Shown: positions 1 through 8,719 of the stretch, piece by piece
How positions within the stretch are numbered: position 1 is the first letter of the stretch
How the letters are laid out: every line of letters starts with the position of its first letter
Source of the DNA: Anaerotignum sp.
GTDB taxonomy: Bacteria; Bacillota; Clostridia; Lachnospirales; Anaerotignaceae
DNA length: 64,000 nucleotides
NCBI GenBank assembly: GCA_020024265.1
Contig: JAHHTW010000002.1
Coordinates: forward strand, 1 to 64,000
Direction: 5' to 3'
Translations under genes and position numbers: made by a program
Notes under the pieces: generated by a model
What the model was told of the DNA's origin: nothing
Database searches by the model: none
What the model saw: the letters and a program-made list of their open reading frames with translations, nothing else

Positions 1-125
1 TCTTCCCATAGGTGACTGTCTGCTTCCTATAGGTGACTATCTTCTTCCCATAGGTGACTGTCTGCTTCCATAGGTGATTACCTTTTTCCGTAAAGGTGAC
101 TGTCTGCTTCCCATAGGTGACTATT
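1..125. repeat. 22-bp imperfect tandem repeat, about 5.8 copies, cut by the window edge
   Basis: The unit is close to TCTGCTTCCCATAGGTGACT plus G/A. Copies end alternately in GACTG and GACTA, so a 44-bp higher-order unit is possible. The 22-bp period is not a multiple of three, which argues against a coding repeat. There are no unique spacers between copies, so it is not a CRISPR array. It ends about 60 bp before the DUF1963 gene and continues off the left edge. Confidence 0.9.
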
Positions 126-186
126 TATGTTATACTATACAGAAAAAACCAACAAAAACATATAGGAAGAAAGGGGCAAACCGTAC

Positions 187-1113
187 ATGCAAATAGACAA
201 TCCCACAAGCAATATGGATAACATCCTTTTGTGTCAAAAAATAGTAAATGAAATACAGAGCAAAAGTCAACATGCTGTCTGCAAACTCACATTCCGTCAA
301 GAGCCTTTTGCAATTACCGACAGCCATCTGGGTGGGATTCCCTATTTACCTCATGACCAAGCATACCCTATCGGGCAAGATGGGCAAATGCTTTGGCTCT
401 GTGCCCAAATCAATTTTGCACAAATGCCACCGATGGAACATTTTCCTACAGAGGGTATTTTACAATTTTTCCTCTCCGATTGGCATTACGATGGAGGGTT
501 TGGGCTTTACAGCGAAGATCCCATTTCCATAAAACAAACACAATGGCGTGTGCAATATCATCCAACCATAGACGAAAGCGTAACAGAGGAAACCTGTCTG
601 GAAAAAATGCCTACTTCTTGGGAGGATGGTGCAGATCTTTGGCGTACACCGGAAGAACCGCTGAAAATGGAATTTCTTCCAATCACACAGGAAAGCGTCA
701 ATGATACAGATAATCGCTTTGCAACACTGTTTGCAGAAGCTCTTTCTGACTATTTGCCTGATGCAGATCCGGAAGAATATATGCCTTATGAACTATATGG
801 GAATACTCCTGATGAGGAAGAACTGCTCCGTCATATCCAAGAGCAAATCAGCATTGGTGGATGTAAAATCGGTGGCTATCCCTGCTACCAACAGGATGAC
901 CCCAGAGCGTATATCGAGGCAGATGATGCTTCTCTGGGTGATTGGGATATACTACTTTTTCAGCTGGATGATGATACATTCACATTCCCGGCAGGGGATG
1001 TGGGTGATATGGACTTCAATCTGAATGGTGGAACACTGAATTTCCTCATTCGTTCTGAGGACTTGAAAAACAGAGACTTTTCTAAAGTATTGGCACAATG
1101 GTCTTGTACATAA
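187..1113 (+). CDS. DUF1963 (YwqG-like) protein
   Basis: A 308-residue soluble protein with the look of the YwqG/DUF1963 family: GGIPYLP at residues 49-55, followed by LCAQINF (71-77) and a G-x-LQFF strand (90-95), then a late IGGYPCYQQDDPR segment. The family is widespread in Firmicutes and has no established biochemical role; members are often described as cytoplasmic and possibly linked to toxin or immunity loci, which I cannot test here. An AAAGGGG Shine-Dalgarno lies about 10 nt before the ATG. It is monocistronic, between a tandem repeat and a bidirectional terminator shared with purC. No signal peptide or membrane segment is visible. Confidence 0.8.
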   Translation: MQIDNPTSNMDNILLCQKIVNEIQSKSQHAVCKLTFRQEPFAITDSHLGGIPYLPHDQAYPIGQDGQMLWLCAQINFAQMPPMEHFPTEGILQFFLSDWHYDGGFGLYSEDPISIKQTQWRVQYHPTIDESVTEETCLEKMPTSWEDGADLWRTPEEPLKMEFLPITQESVNDTDNRFATLFAEALSDYLPDADPEEYMPYELYGNTPDEEELLRHIQEQISIGGCKIGGYPCYQQDDPRAYIEADDASLGDWDILLFQLDDDTFTFPAGDVGDMDFNLNGGTLNFLIRSEDLKNRDFSKVLAQWSCT

Positions 1114-1168
1114 ATTATTTTTGCATATGAACATTTCATAGCATTTCATATTTTTTCCAAATACATAC

Positions 1169-1206
1169 AAAAACGGGCAAGCCACATCTGTGGTTTGCCC
1201 GTTTTT
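1169..1206. terminator. bidirectional intrinsic terminator between DUF1963 gene and purC
   Basis: A strong hairpin of about 18 bp (arms AAAAACGGGCAAGCCACA and its complement) with a T-run on each strand. It sits between two convergent genes and can serve both. Confidence 0.93.
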
Positions 1207-1227
1207 ATCGTTTTTTACAGTATCCGA

Positions 1228-1908
1228 TTAGCCCAGAATGATTTTTGTCAGTTCTACAGGGTCTACAATCTTGCCATCTTTGTATACACGCATGTTGCCG
1301 GAAGCAATTTCGTCAATCAAAATAACTTCGTCATTGTTGTAGCCAAATTCAAATTTGATATCGTACAGATCCAAATCCTTTTTAGCCAGTTCATCCGCAA
1401 CCAGCTTTGTGATCTTCAGTGTCTGGTCTTTCATGCTGTCATACATCTCTGCACTCATGACACCCAAAGCTACCAGAGCATCTTTTGTAACCAGCGGATC
1501 GCCCTTTGCATCATCCTTGAATGTGGTTTCTACATAGCCACCTTCCAAAACAGTGCCATCTTCGATATATTCACCATAACGACGAATGAAGCTACCCGTT
1601 GCTTTCAAACGGCAAATTACTTCCAAACCATGACCAAATACAGTTGCAGGCAATACTTCCATGGTAGCATTGTCCAAGTCTGCACCTACATAATGTGTTT
1701 TGATACCTTCATTCTTCAAGATTTCAAAGAATTTGATAGATGTTTCCAAGTTTGCTTTGCCAATACCATCAATTGTCAAGCCAACAGAATTTTCGCCGGG
1801 ATCAAATACGCCATCTTTGCCTGTGCAGTCGTCTTTGAACTTCAGAAGAACATTGCCATTGTCCAATTTGTAAACATCTTTTGTTTTACCTTGATAAATT
1901 TTTTCCAT
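1228..1908 (-). CDS. purC: Phosphoribosylaminoimidazole-succinocarboxamide synthase (SAICAR synthetase)
   Basis: Catalyses ATP-dependent condensation of CAIR with aspartate to give SAICAR in purine biosynthesis. The protein starts MEKIYQGKTKDVY, the usual PurC N-terminus, and carries the ATP-site strand LLKFKDD, the substrate loop CRLKATGSFIRRYG and the C-terminal KFEFG and LIDEI motifs. At 226 residues it is close to the normal 235-240. The reading frame is open four codons further back to a TTG, but AAAGGA lies 12 nt before the ATG and directly abuts the TTG, so the ATG is preferred. It stands alone: no other pur gene is near, and I see no purine riboswitch upstream. Confidence 0.95.
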   Translation of the reverse strand: MEKIYQGKTKDVYKLDNGNVLLKFKDDCTGKDGVFDPGENSVGLTIDGIGKANLETSIKFFEILKNEGIKTHYVGADLDNATMEVLPATVFGHGLEVICRLKATGSFIRRYGEYIEDGTVLEGGYVETTFKDDAKGDPLVTKDALVALGVMSAEMYDSMKDQTLKITKLVADELAKKDLDLYDIKFEFGYNNDEVILIDEIASGNMRVYKDGKIVDPVELTKIILG

Positions 1909-2308
1909 TGTCCACTTCAATCCTTTCTCATTTACTGCTTAACAAACCTATCTGAGTATGTGATGTGCATTTGAAAAGTACAAATTTCTGTCTTTGTAAC
2001 CAAAACAAGATCACGATATGTCAAAAATATATGTGTGTCCTTCTCTTTATGTGATATTATTTTCTGAAAAAACAACCAAAATGCTCTTTTCATGATGACC
2101 AATACTTCCTTATCCAATGTACTGCAAAATCATTCCGGATACAAGCATTTTTTTTCATTCTGAGAAAACTTAGCATTTTACGCAATCGGCTTTTGATATA
2201 GAAAAATTTTTTTCTCATACCATGTCAGTTTTCTTTGATATTTTCATAAAATTTTGTGCAATTTCTGTATGATCTGACAGAAAATACATGCCTTCGTATT
2301 GTAAAATC
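1909..2308. other. AT-rich intergenic region upstream of purC
   Basis: About 400 bp with no credible gene. It carries the purC ribosome binding site and presumably its promoter, plus the 3' flank of rsfS. I looked for the conserved loops of a purine riboswitch on the minus strand and did not find them. Confidence 0.6.
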
Positions 2309-2647
2309 TTATGCTTGGGCACTCTTGGCATCGCCCCATACATGTTCCAGATTGTAAAAGGCACGCTCCTCCTTATTGAACAGATGAATCAGTATGTTGC
2401 CAAAATCCAGCAAAATCCATGTCCCACTGCTGTAGCCTTCGGAATGATGCATTTTATATCCTGCCTGAAACAATTTCTGTTCCACCTCATCTGCCATTGC
2501 ACGCAGATGGTTGACATTATTCCCGCTTGCAATCACAAAGCAATCCGCAACATTGGAAATCCCCTGTAAATTTAACACCTGTATATCCTGTCCCATTTTA
2601 TCGTCCAACGCTTCCTGTGCAATTTTTGCCGCTTGCATTACATCCAT
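2309..2647 (-). CDS. rsfS: Ribosomal silencing factor RsfS (Iojap/YqeL family)
   Basis: Binds ribosomal protein L14 on the 50S subunit and blocks subunit joining when nutrients are scarce. The 112-residue protein shows the family signature: ISNVADCFVIASGNN in the first half, the central EGYSSGTWILLDFGNILIHLF stretch (split here for length: GTWILLDFG, then ILIHLF) and RAFYNLEHVWGDA near the C-terminus. AGGAGG lies 5-6 nt before ATG. It is last in the yhbY, nadD-yqeK, rsfS operon, starting 12 bp after the fused gene, which matches the Bacillus order yqeI-nadD-yqeK-yqeL. Confidence 0.95.
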   Translation of the reverse strand: MDVMQAAKIAQEALDDKMGQDIQVLNLQGISNVADCFVIASGNNVNHLRAMADEVEQKLFQAGYKMHHSEGYSSGTWILLDFGNILIHLFNKEERAFYNLEHVWGDAKSAQA

Positions 2648-2659
2648 TGATAGTCCTCC

Positions 2660-3904
2660 TTATTGTCTGATCTGTTTCTGCTTATAATACTCCAGTGCTT
2701 CCAAGGAAAGCGGATGCAAAAGTCTGCCACGTTCCTGTACAAAAGCAATCGTTTCTTCCAATATAAATTTCATTGCCATATCCAAATCCAAATATGCCAG
2801 TCTTCTTGCTTCCTCCAAGCCTTCAAATTTCTCACGGTTTGGCTCTATATAGTCTGCAATAAACACAATTTTTTCCAAAAGAGTCATATTGGCACGCCCT
2901 GTGGTATGGTAACGGATGGCATTGAGTATTTCCTCATCCTTTACCTTGTATTCCCGTTTTGCCACCTCTGCACCCAAAAACGGATGAATCAAATCCGGCT
3001 GTTTTTCCATAACCTCGTCCAGCTTTACCTTGTATTCCTTACAAAATCTCTGGCGCAGCTCCTTTGGATAATCCTTGGCACAATCATGTAAAAGTCCTGC
3101 AACCTGTGCTTTTTGACGCTCCACTGTTGTTCCGTAAATCTCTGCCAGACGTACGGCTTCTTCCGACACGCCCATCGTATGAATATAGCGTTTGACAGAA
3201 AGTGCAGACTGTAGCTTTTCTTGCATCACTTCAATCGGCAGCATCAATTTCACCTCATTTTTCTTCTCATTCTGATACAACCCAAATTTATGAATATAAT
3301 CCTCTACCTCCTGTGGTACAAGATATTTGATGGGCATTCCCTGCCTTGCACGTGCACGAATATCGGAAGAAGAAATTGCCAATGCCGGCACCTCCATATA
3401 ATGAATACGGCTTGCAAATTTATCCCGGATTTCTCCAATTTCCTCCAGCATTTGATTTTTCCGATAGCCCGGACGTGTCACAGCAACAAAGTCGCATAAT
3501 GTCAACAGACGTTCCGGAGATTTCCATGACATAATCTGATGGATGGCATCTGCACCTGTGATAAAGTACAGACGTACATCCTCTCTGCACATCTTCTTAA
3601 GCTGTTCTATGGTATCAATGGTATATGTCATACCCGGACGGTCGATCTCTAAGCGTGATACATCAAAATTTTCATTTCGCATTGTTGCCAATACGGTCAT
3701 CAAATACCGATGCTCATTATGTGTCACTGCCTTGTCCGCTTTATGTGCAGGTCTGCCAGTTGGAATAAATATGACCTTATCTACCTGAAAGCGGTGACGT
3801 ACCGCTTCTGCTGTGACCAAATGCCCATAATGAATGGGATCAAATGTCCCACCCATGATGGCAATACTCTTGCAATCCTTGAAATTCGCAATTTCATTTC
3901 TCAT
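2660..3904 (-). CDS. nadD-yqeK: Fused nicotinate-nucleotide adenylyltransferase / YqeK HD-domain hydrolase
   Basis: A 414-residue two-domain protein. Residues 1-210 are NadD, which adenylylates nicotinate mononucleotide for NAD synthesis: GGTFDPIHYGH at 18-28 (nucleotidyltransferase HxGH motif) and SSSDIR at 178-183. Residues about 225-414 are YqeK, an HD-domain hydrolase family that cleaves diadenosine tetraphosphate symmetrically: H242, HD at 273-274, H307, H333 and D351 fit the metal site. The linker around 211-224 is charged. In Bacillus these are adjacent separate genes, so this is a fusion of operon neighbours; the frame is continuous with no internal stop. A G-rich ribosome binding site precedes the ATG. 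It lies between yhbY and rsfS. Confidence 0.93.
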   Translation of the reverse strand: MRNEIANFKDCKSIAIMGGTFDPIHYGHLVTAEAVRHRFQVDKVIFIPTGRPAHKADKAVTHNEHRYLMTVLATMRNENFDVSRLEIDRPGMTYTIDTIEQLKKMCREDVRLYFITGADAIHQIMSWKSPERLLTLCDFVAVTRPGYRKNQMLEEIGEIRDKFASRIHYMEVPALAISSSDIRARARQGMPIKYLVPQEVEDYIHKFGLYQNEKKNEVKLMLPIEVMQEKLQSALSVKRYIHTMGVSEEAVRLAEIYGTTVERQKAQVAGLLHDCAKDYPKELRQRFCKEYKVKLDEVMEKQPDLIHPFLGAEVAKREYKVKDEEILNAIRYHTTGRANMTLLEKIVFIADYIEPNREKFEGLEEARRLAYLDLDMAMKFILEETIAFVQERGRLLHPLSLEALEYYKQKQIRQ

Positions 3905-3925
3905 CCGACTTTCCCCCGACTTTGT

Positions 3926-4225
3926 CTATTTCTTCGCCTGCGGCAGTTCAATGGTCGGTTTTTTTGCACGACGATAGAGTACAAATTTGTTTCCTATCAC
4001 CTGTACGACCTCTGCTCCTGTTCTGCTGCCCAGCATTTCTGCTGCCTGTGCAGGTCCCAAAAGATTGTTGTCCAGTACATTGACCTTTACAAGCTCTCTG
4101 GCTTCCAGCGCACGATCCACAGTATCCCTCAACTCCGGTGTTACGCCGTTTTTTCCTACCTGAAAAATCGCATCTATGCCATTTGCCAGAGAACGCAAGT
4201 ATGCTCTTTGTTTGCTTGTTAACAT
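3926..4225 (-). CDS. yhbY: YhbY-family (CRM domain) ribosome-assembly RNA-binding protein
   Basis: A 99-residue CRM-domain protein beginning MLTSKQRAYLRSLANG, with the GxxGVT-type loop (QVGKNGVTPEL) and the C-terminal strand IGNKFVLYRRAKK. The family binds pre-50S particles. The frame is open 55 codons further upstream, but GGAGGA sits 6-7 nt before the ATG chosen here and homologues start at this methionine. First gene of the operon with nadD-yqeK (22 bp downstream) and rsfS. Confidence 0.93.
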   Translation of the reverse strand: MLTSKQRAYLRSLANGIDAIFQVGKNGVTPELRDTVDRALEARELVKVNVLDNNLLGPAQAAEMLGSRTGAEVVQVIGNKFVLYRRAKKPTIELPQAKK

Positions 4226-4808
4226 AAAATTCCTCCATTTTCTCTTTTGGGTTCTCTCCCAGTACAACCCCAACATACGTTGTTTTGTATTTTTCAAAAC
4301 CCTCATTCCGATAATCTTAAATAGCATAGCATAGCTGAACAATTTTTGCAATGAAAATGGCGAAAAATCAAGCTTTTCCAAAAAATCCACATATTTTTAC
4401 AGCAAAAAACAGAATATATTTGTTTCATACAATACTTTCATTGGTACAAAGCAGCCACAAAATATTGTTTGACTCTATAAAAATAAGCCTCTTTGTTCAA
4501 TATAAAACAAAAGGCTTATTTTTTCCCCAATATATTCTTTTTCATAATTTCAATGATTGCTAAGTCAAGAAATATTTTATATAAAATGTCGCTTGGATCA
4601 TATACACTTGCATGGTTTCATGCCTGTGTTCTGAGTTCCACCTCCCTTTTCTCGTTACTTGATTTTTCTTCTGCACACCCATTGGAAATACAATGCCACT
4701 GAATATTCCGGCGTTTCCAGATCTATCATTCAATATTCCTCATTCTTACTGCTCCACACATCTTTTTCTCTCTTTTGCAGCATCTCGCTTTTATCTTTTT
4801 TCACACTG
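4226..4808. other. Intergenic region between spo0A and yhbY
   Basis: 583 bp, strongly AT-rich. It holds the yhbY ribosome binding site and, by position, its promoter, and one bidirectional hairpin at 4480-4524. Several overlapping open frames on the plus strand lack ribosome binding sites and resemble no protein; I treat them as chance. Confidence 0.6.
4480..4524. terminator. intrinsic terminator downstream of spo0A
   Basis: Hairpin with arms AAAATAAGCC and GGCTTATTTT, extended past a mismatch by TTTGTT/AACAAA, and T-runs on both sides. It lies about 285 bp beyond the spo0A stop codon. Confidence 0.75.
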
Positions 4809-5687
4809 CTAGAGCAAAGCCAATGCCAGATTTTCATTTTTCTGATTGATTTTGGATGCTTGCGTAGCTTTTGTATAGCTATGAGGCAGTTCCGTGCTTC
4901 TTTGCATACGGAAATATTCTGCTAAAATTGCAATAAATTGGCCATTGGTCGGCTTGTCCTCCATCAAATAGCCAGAAATCTCAAAATAAATGCTTTTTCC
5001 ATTTTTCTTCCATGCATTTTCGATGGCATGTCGAATGGCACGCTCCACCTTACTTGCTGTCGTATGATACATTTTTGCAATATCCGGATACAATCCTTTT
5101 GTGATGCCAATCATCACTTCGCTGTCCTGTACTGCCATTGCAACAGCCTCACGAATAAAATGATATCCCTTGATACTTGCAGGTATCCCCATACGACTGA
5201 TGAGTGCGGAAATTTCTGCTTCCAAGGAATTGCCCCTATGCGCCTCTACCATGGGTCGTTCCATGATATCGACAATATTGTTCTCCGATACTTCGTATTG
5301 TTTCGGTTTTTGCATCATTTGATGAATCCGTTCCAACAGCAAATCCCCCTGTATCGGCTTTACCATATAATATGCTGCACCCATGGCAATTGCCTGTCTG
5401 ACGATTGTATCATTATCAATGGCTGAAATCATGATACTGACACAATCGATTTGCTGTTGCTTGATATTTTCCAATACCCAAACACCATCACATTCTCCCA
5501 AAAGTGCATCCAACAGCAGCACATCGGGATTTGTTTGAACAATGATGCGTAGCGCTTCCGGACCATTATCCGTCACTCCAACAACAGTCATATCCCCCCG
5601 TCTTTCCAGACAGTGTTTTAATTTTTGCGAAAAAAACACATCTCTGTCTGCAATTACAACTCGAATTTTCTTGCTTTCTTGTACCAT
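4809..5687 (-). CDS. spo0A: Stage 0 sporulation protein A, master response regulator
   Basis: A 292-residue Spo0A: receiver domain about 8-125 and the Spo0A-specific DNA-binding domain about 160-275. The C-terminal domain is well kept (SRMGIPASIKGYHFIREA, then TASKVERAIRHAIENAW and KPTNGQFIA), which identifies it firmly. The receiver has the phospho-acceptor D60 and K110, but it is divergent: the usual Asp-Asp pair is Asp14-Arg15 followed by Asp16, and the MPxLDG loop after the acceptor reads LLGECDG. No spoIVB gene is upstream, unlike in Bacillus. A TATAAT-like -10 occurs on the minus strand near 5737-5742. Phosphorylated Spo0A would activate spoIIGA-sigE, present in this window. Confidence 0.95.
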   Translation of the reverse strand: MVQESKKIRVVIADRDVFFSQKLKHCLERRGDMTVVGVTDNGPEALRIIVQTNPDVLLLDALLGECDGVWVLENIKQQQIDCVSIMISAIDNDTIVRQAIAMGAAYYMVKPIQGDLLLERIHQMMQKPKQYEVSENNIVDIMERPMVEAHRGNSLEAEISALISRMGIPASIKGYHFIREAVAMAVQDSEVMIGITKGLYPDIAKMYHTTASKVERAIRHAIENAWKKNGKSIYFEISGYLMEDKPTNGQFIAILAEYFRMQRSTELPHSYTKATQASKINQKNENLALALL

Positions 5688-6075
5688 TTATAATCCCCCC
5701 AAGTGTTCTTTTGGAAACCATCCCTGCGCAGAATCTATTATACTGATTCCCTTGTTGAATTGCTATGATTTCGTGTCAAAAGTTGTCATTCTGCCGTTTA
5801 TTGCAAAAATTTTCCAAAATCCAAACCATTCGTGCTAATATTCATGCCTTTCATACCATATGCTTCATATGTATACAAAATCCATTCATTTATATAAATT
5901 GCTATGATTTTACAACAAAAATTACTCTTTTTCACCAATTTCAACATTTTTTTCGCAAGAAAATCATTCAAATTATCTATATAATATGGTTTTCCATATT
6001 GTTTTATCTGTATTGTTTTGATATACTAAAAAAAATATACGCAGACCGAACAAATCAGAAGGGAGGTTCTTTGAT
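5688..6075. other. Divergent promoter region between spo0A and adenosine deaminase gene
   Basis: 388 bp of AT-rich DNA between divergent genes. A minus-strand TATAAT (5737-5742) probably belongs to spo0A; a plus-strand promoter candidate is listed separately. No open frame here looks like a real protein. Confidence 0.6.
5999..6027 (+). promoter_or_regulatory. candidate sigma-A promoter of the adenosine deaminase gene
   Basis: TTGTTT, a 17-bp spacer and TATACT, with an extended -10 TG one base upstream of the hexamer. It lies about 50 bp before the start codon. The -35 is weak. Confidence 0.5.
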
Positions 6076-7080
6076 ATGTGTCAAATATCGGAACAAAATG
6101 CAGGATATATTGATTTACATTTACATTTGGATGGTGCCATCACGCCCACAATTGCAAAAAAGCTTGCATATTTGCAAAACATAGCGTTGCCTGCGGCTGA
6201 TGATGTCGCTTTGGAGGCAATGCTTTCTGTGCCACCGTCCTGCGAAAATCTCAATGATTTCTTGAAATGCTTTTCTTTGCCCCTTTCTTTGCTGCAAACC
6301 AAAGAAGGGCTTTCCCAAGCCGTATATCTTGTTTTGGAACATATTCGTATGCAAAATGTCATTTATGCAGAAATCCGCTTTGCTCCGCAACTGCACACAC
6401 AAAAAGGGATGTCACAGGAGGATGCGGTTGTAGCGGCATTGGAAGGTCTGCATTGCGCCACATTGCCTGCAAACCTCATTCTTTGCTGTATGCGTGGTGC
6501 AGACAATCAAAAAGAAAATATGGAAACACTCCGCCTTGCCAAGAAATATCTGGTTGTACATGGTGGTGTTGTGGCACTGGATTTGGCAGGCGCAGAAGCC
6601 CTCTTTCCCACAAAAAATTATACCGCATTGTTTGCAATGGCAAAGCAGGCAAATATTCCTTTTACCATACATGCAGGAGAAGCCGATGGTACAGAAAGTA
6701 TCCGTTATGCTGTAGAAATGGGTGCCAGTCGTATCGGGCATGGCGTCAGGCTTTCGGAAGATCCGGCACTTCTTTCCCAAGTCCGTCAAAAAGGTATTTT
6801 TTTGGAAATGTGTCCCACCAGCAACCGACAGACGAAGGCAATCCCGAATATGTCAAACTACCCACTGCGCTTCTATTTGCAGCAGGGACTGCGTGTCACA
6901 CTCAATACAGATGATATGGCAATTTCCCGTATTACATTGGCTGAGGAATATGGTTATATGGAAAAAGAATTTGGCTTGACACAGGCAGAAAAAAAGCAAT
7001 TGCTATCCAACGCTGTAGATGCTGCATTTACCGATGAACAAACAAAAAAAATGCTGCGTAGGAAATTGGCAGATTCCTAA
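6076..7080 (+). CDS. add: Adenosine deaminase
   Basis: Deaminates adenosine (and deoxyadenosine) to inosine in purine salvage. The 334-residue amidohydrolase has the metal pair H15 and H17 in IDLHLHLDGA, the HAGEADG motif with the catalytic glutamate, GHGVRL, the CPTSNRQT segment (family SNxxT) and LNTDD near the C-terminus, so all known active-site elements are present. GGGAGG precedes the ATG by about 10 nt. It is monocistronic and divergent from spo0A. Length is typical. Adenine deaminase-type members of the family are close relatives, so substrate choice (adenosine) is a strong but not absolute inference. Confidence 0.93.
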   Translation: MCQISEQNAGYIDLHLHLDGAITPTIAKKLAYLQNIALPAADDVALEAMLSVPPSCENLNDFLKCFSLPLSLLQTKEGLSQAVYLVLEHIRMQNVIYAEIRFAPQLHTQKGMSQEDAVVAALEGLHCATLPANLILCCMRGADNQKENMETLRLAKKYLVVHGGVVALDLAGAEALFPTKNYTALFAMAKQANIPFTIHAGEADGTESIRYAVEMGASRIGHGVRLSEDPALLSQVRQKGIFLEMCPTSNRQTKAIPNMSNYPLRFYLQQGLRVTLNTDDMAISRITLAEEYGYMEKEFGLTQAEKKQLLSNAVDAAFTDEQTKKMLRRKLADS

Positions 7081-7122
7081 AAACCATACCCTTCGTTCCC
7101 ACACAGCAAAGACTGCGATGGC

Positions 7123-8223
7123 TTACAACAGACTTTTACGATATACCTCTTGTATCTTTTCTTCTGTCAAAGGATACAAGGGGAATGTTGCAAGCTTTGC
7201 CTCATTCTCCATTGCACGCTTTGTATAATAGGAAATATCTTCCTCTGTAAATGTTTCTGTGCAATCCAAAAGCGTATGCATCAAATGCCCCATCTCTGCA
7301 ATGCTTTTCAGTCCCAGAATAGAAAGTACCCTTTGTACCTTTTCATGCTCCTCTCCAAACAATTCCAGATATGCCTGCATCACCATACCATTGGCACGCC
7401 CATGCGGAATGTGCTTTTCATATGTTAAAAAGTATCCCAAAAGATGCGGTAGGGACGTACTTGTTTGTGCAATCGCAACGCCTCCAATGGTGGATGCCAG
7501 CATCAGCTTTTCTCTGATTTGTGCGCTGTATTCTCTGGCTTTGAGCGCAGGGATGCATTCTTTCCAGTAAGCAAGCCCCATTTCCACAATTTTCTCACTT
7601 ATGGCATTGGAATGTGTTGTCAAATAGCTTTCTACCAGATGGCTCATGGCATCTACGGCTGTATTGTTTGTAATATGGGGTGCCAATGCCGCCATATATT
7701 TTGCATCCAAAAAGGATACGCTTGCAAAAACAGGCTGTGCAATTCCGCCCTTTGTGCGTTTTTCGTGCTGTGTTAAAATTGCATACTGCGTAACCTCAGA
7801 GCCAGTTCCGGCAGTTGTAGGGATTTCTACCACCGGCAACGCTTTTGCCTGTGCGTCTGTAAATAAAATCTCTGCATCTGCATCCGGATTTGCTGTCAAT
7901 ACGGAAATCGCTTTTGTTGCATCCATGGGAGAGCCTCCACCAATGCCAATCAAAAAGCAAACATCCTCTTGCTTTGCTTGCTTTGCTGCACGTATGATGG
8001 TTTCTACATCGGGGTTTTCCCCAATCTCATCAAACAATACCCATGCTGTACCAATGGCATCGAGCGCTTGTGTGATGTCCTGCAATGCACCATTTTTTCT
8101 TGCAGAGCTTCTGCCTGTTACAATCATTGCTTTTTTTCCAAAGCTGCGCAAAACATCTTTATTTTTTTGAATGCAATCCTGCCCAAAATATGTGTTTACC
8201 GGCATAAAATAACGAAAATTCAT
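7123..8223 (-). CDS. Iron-containing alcohol dehydrogenase (group III)
   Basis: A 366-residue NAD(P)-dependent dehydrogenase of the Fe-ADH family. The Rossmann part carries GIGGGSPMDATKA and PTTAGTGSEVT; the metal ligands fall in NNTAVDAMSHLVESY and in LPHLLGY plus HIPHGRANG. Such enzymes reduce aldehydes to alcohols or oxidise diols in fermenters, and the substrate cannot be named from sequence. The frame extends eight codons upstream to a TTG, but AGAAAGGA lies 8 nt before the ATG used here. It is convergent with the adenosine deaminase gene (42 bp apart, no clear terminator) and follows a small acidic protein gene 30 bp upstream, perhaps an operon. Confidence 0.9.
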   Translation of the reverse strand: MNFRYFMPVNTYFGQDCIQKNKDVLRSFGKKAMIVTGRSSARKNGALQDITQALDAIGTAWVLFDEIGENPDVETIIRAAKQAKQEDVCFLIGIGGGSPMDATKAISVLTANPDADAEILFTDAQAKALPVVEIPTTAGTGSEVTQYAILTQHEKRTKGGIAQPVFASVSFLDAKYMAALAPHITNNTAVDAMSHLVESYLTTHSNAISEKIVEMGLAYWKECIPALKAREYSAQIREKLMLASTIGGVAIAQTSTSLPHLLGYFLTYEKHIPHGRANGMVMQAYLELFGEEHEKVQRVLSILGLKSIAEMGHLMHTLLDCTETFTEEDISYYTKRAMENEAKLATFPLYPLTEEKIQEVYRKSLL

Positions 8224-8253
8224 TGTATTCATCCTTTCTGCTGCCAAATATCC

Positions 8254-8508
8254 TCAACAAACAAAATCATACCAATCCCATGGCGCCAAAAGAATCTCCT
8301 CTGCTGTTGGCTCTGCAATCTCCTCCTCCAACGCAAAAGCTATCTCAAAATCATGATAGCGTTCTCCTTCAATGGTAGCAATGCCATGCAAAATATATTC
8401 TTTGCCTTCTCCCTCGATCCATTCCCCCTCCATGAGCAAATCATCTTCTTCTAAATAAATCTTATGGATCTCTTTTTCTATTTCCTCTGATGTCAATACC
8501 CAACGCAT
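8254..8508 (-). CDS. Small acidic protein of unknown function
   Basis: 84 residues, starting MRWVLTSEEIEKEIHKIYLE and ending PWDWYDFVC. It is very rich in Glu and Asp, has no membrane segment or cysteine pair, and I do not recognise the family. GAGGAGAG stands about 6 nt before the ATG; the frame is open 15 codons further but without a better site. It lies 30 bp upstream of the alcohol dehydrogenase on the same strand, so co-transcription is likely. Confidence 0.7.
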   Translation of the reverse strand: MRWVLTSEEIEKEIHKIYLEEDDLLMEGEWIEGEGKEYILHGIATIEGERYHDFEIAFALEEEIAEPTAEEILLAPWDWYDFVC

Positions 8509-8616
8509 AAAATCTCTCCTCTCAACGCCTTGCTTCTTCTGTGATTGTACCATATCTTAAAATAAAGATACAAGAAAATTTGTATATACATTTTAATATC
8601 GGCTTCTAAATTTTTC

Positions 8617-8645
8617 TTTTGAGATTGCATGGTTCATGGTATAAT
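8617..8645 (+). promoter_or_regulatory. candidate sigma-A promoter of the exonuclease gene
   Basis: TTTTGA, a 17-bp spacer and a perfect TATAAT preceded by TG one base upstream (extended -10). It is about 75 bp before the start codon. Confidence 0.6.
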
Positions 8646-8719
8646 AAATACAAGCACATACAGCCTGTTTGTTTGCTGTGCCAAAAGCAGCTACACATAC
8701 CGCATAGGAGGTTTTTATT

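Noticed and set aside
1..125. CRISPR array
   Set aside because: Repeats are directly adjacent, imperfect and lack unique spacers; no cas gene is present.
1909..2308. Purine riboswitch upstream of purC
   Set aside because: The conserved loop sequences and stems are not found on the minus strand.
4493..4925. Small plus-strand genes between yhbY and spo0A
   Set aside because: No ribosome binding sites, hydrophobic low-complexity translations in AT-rich DNA, and partly overlapping the spo0A 3' end.
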